27,965 nt of DNA from Chara braunii. Its lineage: Eukaryota > Streptophyta > Charophyceae > Charales > Characeae. The notes under the pieces are model-generated. The model was not told the DNA's origin and made no database searches. It saw only the letters and a program-made list of their open reading frames with translations. The DNA is taken from contig BFEA01000218.1 in NCBI GenBank assembly GCA_003427395.1, positions 1,004,676 through 1,032,640 of the forward strand, given 5' to 3'. This document shows, piece after piece, positions 9,108 through 17,089 of this stretch; the first letter of the stretch is position 1, and each line of letters opens with the position of its first letter. The translations under genes were made by a program, and so were the position numbers.

Positions 9108-9199
9108 TTGATTGGTTGATTGATTGACTCGTTGATTGATCGATGGGTTGGTTGGGTGGGGACCCCACCCCGACCAATCAATCAATCAATCAATCAATA
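9108..9199. repeat. inverted (TTGA)n/(TCAA)n fold-back
   Basis: A TTGATTGATTGA-rich left arm (to about 9150) and GGTTGGGTGGGG meet CCCCACCCCGACC followed by (AATC)n on the right. The centre is near 9161-9163. The right arm runs into (TA)n and then into TIR element copy 2. Confidence 0.85.
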
Positions 9200-9217
9200 T
9201 ATATATATATATATATA
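9200..9217. repeat. (TA)n microsatellite
   Basis: Short TA tract immediately left of TIR element copy 2. Confidence 0.9.
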
Positions 9218-9945
9218 CAAGATTGCCAGCGTTCGAGACAGGCCGAATTTCGAAACCCGAACGCCCGAACGTTCAGGACCCCCTCTCGACGCGGACCCAA
9301 AAAAAAAAAAAAACACAAATCTCCAAAATATCAGAAAACAATATATATTATGCATAAGAGTAAACGAAACAACATTTGCCAAATTCTACCAAATTTGAAC
9401 TAAAAATCAAATACGAAAAATAATAATAATTAATAAAAATAAGAACAAATAAAATGAGAATGAAATTATTGAATGGGCGACCACGTTTTTGACACCGCCA
9501 TCTTTGGTGTTTTTTTTTTTTTTTTTTTTTTTGGCTTTTGCAAATACCATGAAAATTTATATGTATGTATCTTACATAATAGAGAACCTACAAATAAGGT
9601 TTGAAAAAATAATAAACTTTTTAATGCGTTAAAGTAAAGGGAAAACAAAAAGTGAAAAGAGAAAAAAAACAAATTAGTGAGTGGGCAAGCAAGCTTTGAC
9701 ACCACTGACTTTGCCGATTGTTCATTATTTTTTGGCTTTATAGAATGTCTTCAAAATTAAGAGGCAGGTGACTTACATTACAAAGAACTTACAAAAAACA
9801 AATGAGAAAAAAAAAAAACAAACTTCAATGCAAAATAATTTATTGCGGGGTCCGAACTCTTTCGGGTTCGGGTCCCGTACGGGGAGCCGAACACCCGAAC
9901 GTTCGGGAGTCAGCTTAGGGGCTCCGTACGTTCGGCCTGGCAACC

Positions 9946-9948
<3 letters not shown>
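9218..9948. mobile_element. TIR element copy 2 (731 bp), non-autonomous
   Basis: The left end is CAAGATTGCC (9218-9227) and the right end GGCAACCCTG (9939-9948). It is collinear with copy 1: a CCCGAACGCCCGAACGTTC zone, GCGGACCC plus an A-run, ACAACATTTGCC, a TTTGAACTAAAAATCAAATA phrase, two GTGGGCGA/GTGGGCAAGC blocks each followed by GACACC, and a right GC-rich zone with GAACACCCGAACGTTCGGG. It carries a T23 run near 9510-9532. There is no transposase ORF. A 35-bp (TA)n follows the right end directly. Confidence 0.8.

Positions 9949-9984
<36 letters not shown>
9949..9984. repeat. (TA)n microsatellite
   Basis: Pure TA run touching the right terminus of TIR element copy 2. Confidence 0.95.
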
Positions 9985-9988
<4 letters not shown>

Positions 9989-10085
9989 TTTAAATAAAAA
10001 GAACAAGATCGGGAGGGTTTCAAAAACTTTTGAACGCCCTTAAAAGGTGTGCGACAATGTAGTTTATCTTTAAAAAAAAAAAAAA

Positions 10086-10211
10086 GTCTCCAAACTGGGC
10101 TTCGGCGATAATCGAACCGCCACTGGAATAAACCCCGAATGCCGGCCCGAACACCCGAATGTTCAAAGGTGGGCCCGGGGCCCTCCGAACATACAGGTTG
10201 GTAATTATGTG

Positions 10212-10212
<1 letters not shown>
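10086..10212. mobile_element. third end of the TIR family (partial)
   Basis: An A-run (10072-10085) is followed by a GC-rich zone with CCCGAACACCCGAATGTTC, GGGCCCGGGG and CCGAACATACAGG, then TTGGTAATTATG and TATATATATGTG. It matches the right end of copies 1 and 2 in order. No matching left end was found, so it is a fragment or a strongly diverged relative. Confidence 0.55.

Positions 10213-10217
<5 letters not shown>

Positions 10218-10261
<44 letters not shown>
10218..10261. repeat. (TG)n microsatellite
   Basis: About 21 GT units after a short TA tract at the edge of the partial TIR element. Confidence 0.95.
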
Positions 10262-10262
<1 letters not shown>

Positions 10263-11692
10263 ACATCCTTTTTACTTTAATGTACAAGTATGTGGGATTT
10301 ATTAGCATATACGTGTCCTCCCATTATACGCGAGCGAGGTGTTACCTAAATATATGATTTTGTTTTTTTAATTTAGCATCCCCTCTATCATTTTCTTCGC
10401 TTTTTTAACACAACGTACACAAATATTCTGGCTGCTTATCACTAGTAAGCATAAGACAATAGTAAAGGAAAGAGGTTGGTTCAAAGATGACCATCTATCA
10501 ATCAAAAAGGATTCTTGTCCGAGCTAATCTATCAGTGCATGCACTATGTGAGCAGATAGTGGGGCCAATAACCAATAAGTGTGAGACCTCACAGTGTCGA
10601 GCGCATGGGCTCCCGCATTTTTCGCAAAAGGCGAGAGCCCTCCCGACCACGTCATGAAGGAGTTAAACAAAATAGAACCAACAACCTCACCGCTCTAGCC
10701 GGTTGCGCCAACCATACTTACTACAGCCACCTACGACAGGATAGGTTCCCACAGGCCACAACCTACCTTCCCCAAAGCCTAAAGGGCTATCACCACCCTT
10801 AGGGGCGTATCCCTACCGAGCTACTGACCCACGTGCGCAAGTTTTTAAATACAATTGCAGAGGTAGGTCAGCCGAGGGCGTTTGCTTGTTTCGCTGCAGT
10901 ATAGGCACATGTGGTTAAAACGTCATTTGAACTCGGACGCCGATCGACTAGGACGGTTTCAACGAAGTGTGAAAACCACGAGTAATCCTAGTCCCTTAGA
11001 CGCACAACTAAATTTTTCCTTTTTAAAATTACCATGATCAAATATATTTATATCGAAATGACAATGCTACTGGGGGCTCTGTGTCACCAAGGTCTTGAAC
11101 TCTTGATCGAGCATGATTGGCGAGGTGGATAATAGATGCGACACTAAGGGAAGGATCAAGAGTATTATGGGTGTCAGAGAGGGCGGACTATAGTGGTTTG
11201 TGGGCATGGGGTGGAGGGCAACAAACATGTTATTCTTTTGTGGTCTTTTTGTAAAAGCGCGTGAGAAGAGGGGATGATCAAAATCAGGAGATAGGAAAAT
11301 TTGAGACGATGAATGGTCAATCATGCTCATATCTTTTGCGCGATGGGAAGACTTCAGGCTTATCGACCTCAGTGGGTAAGACATAGTGTTATATTTTTCC
11401 TTGATTGTCATCTATAGAGCCTAGTTTATTTCATACTCTACGATTGTTGGATGAAGAGTACTGTGAGAGGGAGTGTGTGCCGGGATATGAGGAGGTAGGG
11501 AGGACGCAGTGGACGATTGTTCCTTGTTGAGGGCTAATCGATTGCAGCTGATTAACTTCCGTACTGTGGACCAGTAGCTCGACGGGGATACGCCCACCGA
11601 AGGGAGGTGACAGCTCTTGTAAGGTGGAGGTAAGTCGTGCCTTGTGTAGGCCCTATCCTATCGTAGGGGCTCGGGAGAGGTATGGCTGGCGC
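10262..11692. other. unassigned stretch, one weak tRNA-like patch
   Basis: No gene recognised. On the minus strand about 10665-10715 contains TGGCGCAACCGGCTAGAGCG, a good match to a tRNA A-box/D-arm. About 31 nt after its start comes GGTTCTATT, a poor and too-close B-box. An inverted pair GACTAGGA...TCCTAGTC lies at about 10947-10994. A hairpin-like GGGCTCCCGC...GCGAGAGCCC lies at about 10607-10641. Confidence 0.35.
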
Positions 11693-11848
11693 CAGGGTTA
11701 TCGAGCCCCGGCCCCGGCGGGGGTCCGGGGGTCCGGGGGTGGGCACCCTTGACCCCGGCTCCGGACCCCCCCCCCAAAAAAAAAAATAAAAAAAATAAAA
11801 AATAAAATTTCAAAAAATAAAATAAAAAATACAGGGGGGTGCGCAACG

Positions 11849-12084
11849 ACAGCCTGCACCCCTTGGGCCAAACTGCAAAAATGCAGTTTGGGGCCCACCT
11901 CGGGCCCCCCCCGTGGCTACACCCACCCCTGGTGAGCCCACGGTCACCCTGGGCGCGAGGCCGGGGCGGGGCTGAACGGGGTGCGGGGTCAGGGCTAGGG
12001 GTGGGGGCGGGGGCGGGGGTGAGGGGCCGAGGCGGGGGCGGGGCCGGGGCCGCAGCCACAGCCTGCACCCCCTGGGCCAAACTG
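11849..12084. repeat. 27-bp direct repeat, second copy cut by the gap
   Basis: ACAGCCTGCACCCC then (T/C)TGGGCCAAACTG occurs at 11849-11875 and 12058-12084, 209 bp apart with one difference. The second copy is the last sequence before the N run. This indicates a tandem array of about 209 bp that the assembler could not resolve. Confidence 0.85.
11865..11896. repeat. short perfect hairpin
   Basis: AAACTGCA (11870-11877) and TGCAGTTT (11882-11889) form an 8-bp stem with an AAAA loop. It is extended by GGGCC/GGCCC with a 2-nt bulge. Confidence 0.8.
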
Positions 12085-12429
12085 NNNNNNNNNNNNNNNN
12101 NNNNNNNNNNNNNNNNNNNNNNNNNNNNNNNNNNNNNNNNNNNNNNNNNNNNNNNNNNNNNNNNNNNNNNNNNNNNNNNNNNNNNNNNNNNNNNNNNNNN
12201 NNNNNNNNNNNNNNNNNNNNNNNNNNNNNNNNNNNNNNNNNNNNNNNNNNNNNNNNNNNNNNNNNNNNNNNNNNNNNNNNNNNNNNNNNNNNNNNNNNNN
12301 NNNNNNNNNNNNNNNNNNNNNNNNNNNNNNNNNNNNNNNNNNNNNNNNNNNNNNNNNNNNNNNNNNNNNNNNNNNNNNNNNNNNNNNNNNNNNNNNNNNN
12401 NNNNNNNNNNNNNNNNNNNNNNNNNNNNN
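12085..12429. other. assembly gap (345 N)
   Basis: Unresolved bases. The number of N may be an estimate. Protein frames spanning it are not meaningful. Confidence 1.
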
Positions 12430-12591
12430 GCGGGGGTGGGGCACGTGCGCGGTTAATTTGGAGGGGCTGGGGGTCGGGGATCCCCGCGGCGGGGTTGCGG
12501 GGGTGAACCCCCCACCCCGGCTTGGGCCCCGGGGATTCCCGCGTGACAACACTTGCTAGCGCACTCGGCCGGAGCGGCTTGTGGAAGCTTC

Positions 12592-13059
12592 ATGTATATT
12601 CGCGACGAGGATCAGACTGACTCCTGTGTGACGCGGCCGGGAGGGTCCCGCCCCGTTTTTTGCAGTGCCCAACCGATGCGCTCGACAAAGGTAAGGAAGC
12701 ACGGTAAGGGTGCTAAGTTGTTAAGAGGGAAACTGAAGGATGGTTGGGAGTCCATTTGTTTTTCGATCATTCTTGCTTTAATTTCTTTCGAGCTTGATCA
12801 CACCTATCATGATGTTTCTGCTGCTGGCCGTCTTCTTCGTCAAATAATTGACATTTTTATGGGGAACTCCTCAATCCTTGCGATTGTCTGGCTTTTATGT
12901 GCGTACAACGAGTTTCTTATTCTCAGCAGTGTTGAAAATGGTAGGAATCTTGTTTGGGGTTTCAGGTTAGTTAATAATATGGTTGTCTTCGTGGTTTGTA
13001 AGGAGAAGGAAGATGAGAGGAGAAGGAAGATGAGAGGAGGAGGAAATGTGAGAGGTTGA
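12592..13059 (+). CDS. unrecognised ORF, 155 codons, doubtful
   Basis: First ATG at 12592, stop after 13059. The middle contains two hydrophobic stretches (around SICFSIILALISFEL and SSILAIVWLLCAYNEFLIL) that could be membrane segments. The tail is Lys/Arg/Glu-rich from a purine-rich repeat (GGAGAAGGAAGATGAGA twice). I recognise no family. It lies between a GC-rich element and the left flank of a TIR element, with no promoter or homologue visible, so it may be non-coding. Confidence 0.15.
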   Translation: MYIRDEDQTDSCVTRPGGSRPVFCSAQPMRSTKVRKHGKGAKLLRGKLKDGWESICFSIILALISFELDHTYHDVSAAGRLLRQIIDIFMGNSSILAIVWLLCAYNEFLILSSVENGRNLVWGFRLVNNMVVFVVCKEKEDERRRKMRGGGNVRG

Positions 13060-13126
13060 TTGATGCTTTAGTGGTTATTACGACAATAATTTGAAGTTGA
13101 TCCTAGAACATACCAACAATAGGGCG

Positions 13127-13192
13127 TGTTGAGACTACCTAGGGTGTGTACCTAACGTGTTTAAGGGCAGTTACTGTACCGGAGTGGTGTGT
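13127..13192. repeat. left copy of 66-bp direct repeat
   Basis: Identical over 66 bp to 15471-15536 (TGTTGAGACTACCTAGGGTG ... GGAGTGGTGTGT). Its last three bases TGT also begin the adjacent element (TGTGACGCG), so the duplicated target proper is 63 bp. In the right-hand copy the sequence continues into the reverse transcriptase fragment, so this is probably target DNA. Confidence 0.9.
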
Positions 13193-13219
13193 GACGCGTT
13201 ACCATTCCCCTCCCCCTCC

Positions 13220-13254
<35 letters not shown>

Positions 13255-13897
13255 TCGAATTTGGGTGACCATTCGACGAGGCCTCTTTTTGTATTTTCAT
13301 GAATGTAATATGTGGGACCCTCGGATCAATTTTTGAAAATTTATCTTTTGCAAATTCGGGAATTACATGGGAATTACGCGCGCCTTAGCGAGCACGCTAG
13401 GAATTTGGGACGACAGTTAGGAATTTTGAAATAAGCGGAATCTGACGTGTCCTTTCTTGCGCTTGAATGTTCTCAACGTCGTCTTGGAAACCTCTAGTAA
13501 CTTTCGTAGGACTCTTAATAGGCATAGGATTTTTCTCCTGCGCCCGATTTACCGTATAGGAAATAGTTGTAACAGTTTTTGTGCCCTTTTTGCCTCCGCG
13601 TTGGTGCCAAGCATGCGAGCCTCCCCTCCCCGCTTCCCACGCTGCCTTCGACACTCTCATCTTCGCGCTCACGCTCTTTCTCCCTCTGTAACCGTTTTCC
13701 ATCTCTCTCTCGACCTTGCGCGCATTTTCTCTTCTTCTTGATCGTCTGAATCTTGGTTCGGTTTCACGCTATTCTTCCCACTCTTCTTCTTCCCGCTCCG
13801 ATCTCCGCGCCGAAATACCCTGTCGATCCCCTTTCATTTCCCTTAGTCAAGGAGACGCGCTGTGTAAGAAGGAAATTCCTGATACACGACGATTCTG

Positions 13898-14028
13898 ATT
13901 GGCTGCAGCTGGGATCCAAATGATGATCGACATGGCTTTCATCGGGCAATCCCTGAGCCCTCCCCTACTCCTCCCTGTCTCAGTTCTAACCCTTCCTAGC
14001 ATATATCTTCTTTTCCGCAGCTATAAAT
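13898..14028 (+). promoter_or_regulatory. conserved inverted CCAAT box plus TATA box
   Basis: CTGATTGGCTG (inverted CCAAT core at 13898-13902) and CTATAAATTC (TATA 14022-14028) lie about 120 bp apart. The minus copy has CTGATTGGCTG and CTATAAATTC at 121 bp spacing although much of the DNA between them has diverged. CCAAT (NF-Y) plus TATA is an ordinary RNA polymerase II promoter layout. The inferred transcript would run through the conserved coding region downstream. Confidence 0.5.
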
Positions 14029-14697
14029 TCTGCAAGTGCTCCCGAAAATTTCTCTCTCGACTCATCTGCCCGCTTCCAAGAAGTCGTGGCTAGAGGTATG
14101 AATGAAGGTGCGAGTCGAAAAGTCCCGACGAGCTGGCTGTAGTCTGGAGGCTCGGTATGCTGGATAGCCCGACGGACTGTGGGATCCGAGTAGGGCCGTG
14201 CCGAGGCTAAGTCGGCGGGGTGACAATCGCTATGGTGGATTTGGCACGTGACGACCGGGATCGTCAGTGCAAGTGAGATGTTCGAGGTTCGAGTCGGAAG
14301 TGAGTGAGTGTATGGCCTGGGGCTATGCTGGAATCTTATGGCAAAAGTGTTTCCTTTTCTGTTGTCCCTAAATTTGTATCTTCAAGTGTGAATTCCAATC
14401 ACTCGACTTTTAAGCCGGAACTTTTCTGGACAAGTTGTCTGACATTCTGTGATTGCTTTCCACTCGTTCTTCCCTCCTGGTCTGCGTCCATACTCTCTCC
14501 CTCTCTCTCTCTCCTCCAACCACGCTATATCGTAATGGATGAATTACGGTAAACCTTACTTCTCTCATTCGGTATGTGCATGCTGTGAGTCGCGTCAGAG
14601 AGTTTTTATGGCATGATTGTATGGCTGATCGACTGATTAATCTGATTGCTTGGAGTGATGTATGATTGAGATCTGTCTGAAGCTCATCTTCGCTGCC

Positions 14698-15230
14698 ATG
14701 TGGAATGACGGCCCCAACCCGACCGGGCGCCAACTTCCCGTGCCCCGCCACGCCCCTTCCCGTACAACGAGGAAAGGATACGTGTATGAGAGTGGGACGT
14801 ACGAGAAGTCGTCGCCAAGATCGGAGGGCGTTATTTCTTTCCTTCCAAAACTCGGTGTTCTGGATTTGTCGGTGCGGGTTTTGTTATCATCGATACGCAC
14901 TTCCCGCCATATTCATTATTACTGCCCTTTAACGAACTAATCGCCATACCGTTGGCGGCAGTGGAACCTCATTGGCCTAATACTCTGTGCAGCGATTGTC
15001 GCCGCTTGGAGCGCTACCGGGCCAAGGGATTCCACTACCGCACACGTGGCGAGGACGAGCACAAGGAAAGAGCCACTCGATTGAGACCCTCCACGTCGGA
15101 TTCAGAATTGTGTAGCGAACACCGACGGGACCTCATATGCAAATGGGATACGACGTGTGTACCTGCCCCTTTTCATTCGAAACGTAGAGCGACGGCTCGC
15201 TGGGAAGTTCAAAGATACTTTCTGGATTGA
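14698..15230 (+). pseudogene. broken homologue of the unknown protein at 21766-22314
   Basis: ATG at 14698 opens MWNDG, matching the start of the minus-strand homologue. A deletion of about 7 bp then shifts frame. From about 14745 the homologous frame runs to the stop after 15230, interrupted by one TGA (14787-14789) at a Cys of the homologue. From EWDVRE to the C-terminal RYFLD, about 147 codons align without indels. Conserved features are GAGFVIIDTHFPPYS, LLPFNELI, HWPNTLCSDC (a Cys-x2-Cys pair), RYRAKGFHYR, EDEH, RATRLRPSTSDSEL, RRDLI, and ARWEVQRYFLD. Differences from the other copy fall often at third codon positions. I do not recognise the family. Confidence 0.65.
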
Positions 15231-15470
15231 ATTTCCTATAGGTGTGAGTCCCGCGCGCGCCTTTTCCTCTCGCCAAACCCGCACAGCGACGGACCTTCGT
15301 TTTGCTCCAGTCGGACCAACACGGGGGATTTCGATTATGTCTGTGTCCCCACACTCAATTTTCCAAAAATCCTTGGCACGCCCCATCTTTGTTGCCTTTC
15401 CCGGGACCCTTTCCGCAAACCAAAACACTCCGACCGGAAGGTAGAACAGGGCGTGAGGTTGAGTGTCACA

Positions 15471-15536
15471 TGTTGAGACTACCTAGGGTGTGTACCTAAC
15501 GTGTTTAAGGGCAGTTACTGTACCGGAGTGGTGTGT
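15471..15536. repeat. right copy of 66-bp direct repeat
   Basis: Perfect copy of 13127-13192, immediately right of the element's terminal ...GTCACA. It contains the beginning of the open frame of the adjacent reverse-transcriptase fragment. Confidence 0.9.
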
Positions 15537-15821
15537 TTCCCCATGATTAAGAATCAGAGGGGTGATGTTAATGGGAGGCTAATTTTCCGAAATATCCAGG
15601 ATTTTGCGTCTTACTCCAGCGGCCAGCAAAAGATGGCAGTTAATGGATCGTTTCTCCATCGGGCCAAAGCGTATGTTCCTGGAACTGAGCTTCCTCTCCT
15701 GTTTTCTCTCAAGAGTGAGCTTTGGAGGAGGGGCTACCCCGATGACTTCTTCAACAATGCCTTGATTTCCTTCTTAAAGAAAACTGGGGGGCGTATAAAA
15801 GCAATTCATACATGTTTTTAA
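15501..15821 (+). pseudogene. reverse transcriptase C-terminal fragment, Penelope-like
   Basis: An open frame of 106 codons with no ATG at its start (GTG at 15501; an in-frame TGA lies upstream at 15474-15476). The pattern KMAVNGSFLHRAKAYVPGT, ELPLLFSLKSEL, RRGYPDDFFNNAL fits the region after the catalytic palm in Penelope-like RTs, where a (L)HRA motif is followed by EL...LK..L..NGYP...I. Palm motifs such as YVDD and the GIY-YIG endonuclease are absent, so it is a remnant. Its left side is interrupted by the TIR element at 13190 and its right side by the LTR element at 15853. A LINE-type RT is the alternative. Confidence 0.45.
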
Positions 15822-15852
15822 GGGGTGGGGACACCTTCTTAGCGGATAGACT

Positions 15853-17089
15853 TGCAATAACCCATGCCATATGTCTCATGGAACTGAGGGCCCTCAGAAG
15901 GCCTACCTGGCCGCCCTCAGCCCAGGCCAAACAAGGGCAGAAAAGACCCTTCACGAATTCAGGGCCTGGGCGTGTGACAGTTGACTTTAGTCAACTGTCG
16001 ATCCACCCAATAGCCAAAAGTCCAGAGGTACCTAGCCCAGGCCGCAGGTCAAGCACACCCACTTGTTTGTACGCAGGTACCCAGACAACATCAGGACCAA
16101 GAGAGAAGTCTGCAACTGTACAATCCGGGCCTTGAGATGTGAGTCAATCTGGACGACTCAGGGAAAAGCACCCGAGGCCAGACAACCTTGACGACTGCTA
16201 CTTAAGGTTGGCCTTGAGCGGGTCAAGCATCCAATCTTGCTATGCTGCTATGACGCTGGCTCGACTTTGACAATGCTCGCTTCATGCTGGCTGTGCTCAC
16301 GCGTTGTGGACGACGACACAAGGTGGAGGCGGCACGCTGGTGCTTCTTCGATGCACCATGGCATGCTGATGTGGCGCTACCTTTGGTATATGTGGCGATG
16401 CCTCTGGTCTACGTGGCATGCTGATGTGGCGCTGCCTCTGGTATATGTGGCGCTGCCTCTGGTCTACGTGGCATGCTGAAGTGGCACTGCCTCTTGTCTA
16501 CGTGGCATGCTGACGTGGTGCTACCTCTGGTATATGGGGCGCTGCCTTTGGTCTACATAACATGCTGACGTGGCGTTGCCTCTGGTATATGTGGCGCTGC
16601 TCTTGGTCTACATAGCGCTGCTATTGATCCTCATTGATGATGTGGCGTATGCTACCTGTCTTGATTGCTGACGTGGCATTGTCCACGCTGTCTACATGAG
16701 GTGACTGGTTGCGAGGAAGAGGAAGATCAAGAGTTGTGGATGTAGAGAATCGGGTACTCACCTGTGGCTGACGTCGTCACTGGAAATCTTCCGTGTCTTC
16801 AAAGTCTTCATGAGATAAAGTGCCACGTGACACTATTGTATGTGATAAGGATTATTCTTATTATCATTGATGATTAATGTGGAAAAAAACCCGGAGAAGG
16901 AGAGGGATCTGAAGGGTTCTGTGTATTCTCTCTTCCTCTCCTTTGTCTATTCTCCCTCCACACTCTTCTTTTTTTGGATAATGAGATACTGCTCGAGATA
17001 TCACTTCACGATCTGGAGACTTTCAGATAGATATTGAAACGACTGTTGATTGACGACTTCAGAGTACCTAACAAACTAGGTTCATTGCA
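15853..17089 (+). repeat. 5' LTR (1237 bp)
   Basis: Starts TGCAATAACCCATGCC, ends GGTTCATTGCA. It is collinear with the 3' LTR with scattered substitutions, so the insertion is not recent. It contains a minisatellite (16369-16645) and, nearer the 3' side, a CT-rich tract (about 16925-16970). I could not fix the U3/R/U5 borders. Confidence 0.9.
16369..16645 (+). repeat. LTR minisatellite rich in ACGT-core motifs
   Basis: Irregular tandem units alternate CTACGTGGCATGCTGACGTG, GCGCTGCCTCTGGTATATGTG and GCGCTGCCTCTGGT. TGACGTGG and TACGTGGC words recur; ACGTGGC is the core bound by plant bZIP factors (G-box/C-box types). The array differs slightly in length between the two LTRs. Confidence 0.75.

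Larger units (their letters stand above)
11693..12545. mobile_element. GC-rich element with a CAGGGTTA head, gapped
   Basis: It begins CAGGGTTATCGAGCCCCGG and runs through CCGGGGGTCC repeats to CTCCGGACCCC and then an A-rich run (from about 11777). The order (CAGGGTT, about 80 bp GC-rich, GGACCC, A-run) is the same as in the TIR elements at 6350 and 9218. The body is extremely GC-rich. The 3' boundary is uncertain: CCCCGGGGATTCCCG near 12540 is only a weak inverse of the head. The assembly gap removes part of it. Confidence 0.4.
13190..15470 (+). mobile_element. TGTGACG-ended TIR element, plus copy (2281 bp)
   Basis: It starts TGTGACGCGTTACC and ends with the inverse of TGTGACACTCAACC. A second, inverted copy at 21534-24269 shares order and sequence: CCCCC plus a T-run near the start, AATTCGGG at about 165-180 bp, CGCGCGCCTTAGCGAGC, CATGCGAGC, a CCAAT/TATA pair, GGTGCGAGTCGAAAAGTCC, GACTGTGGGATCC, a CT-rich tract, a conserved coding region and a ~230-bp tail ending at the TIR. 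T31 lies at 13223-13253. It is flanked by a 63-66 bp perfect direct repeat. No known transposase motif was seen. An alternative is a duplicated gene with chance terminal similarity, but shared ends at both copies and the flanking duplication favour a mobile element. Confidence 0.65.

Noticed and set aside
11839-12552. 205- and 185-codon ORFs across the gap
   Set aside because: Most residues are undetermined and the rest is GC-rich repeat.
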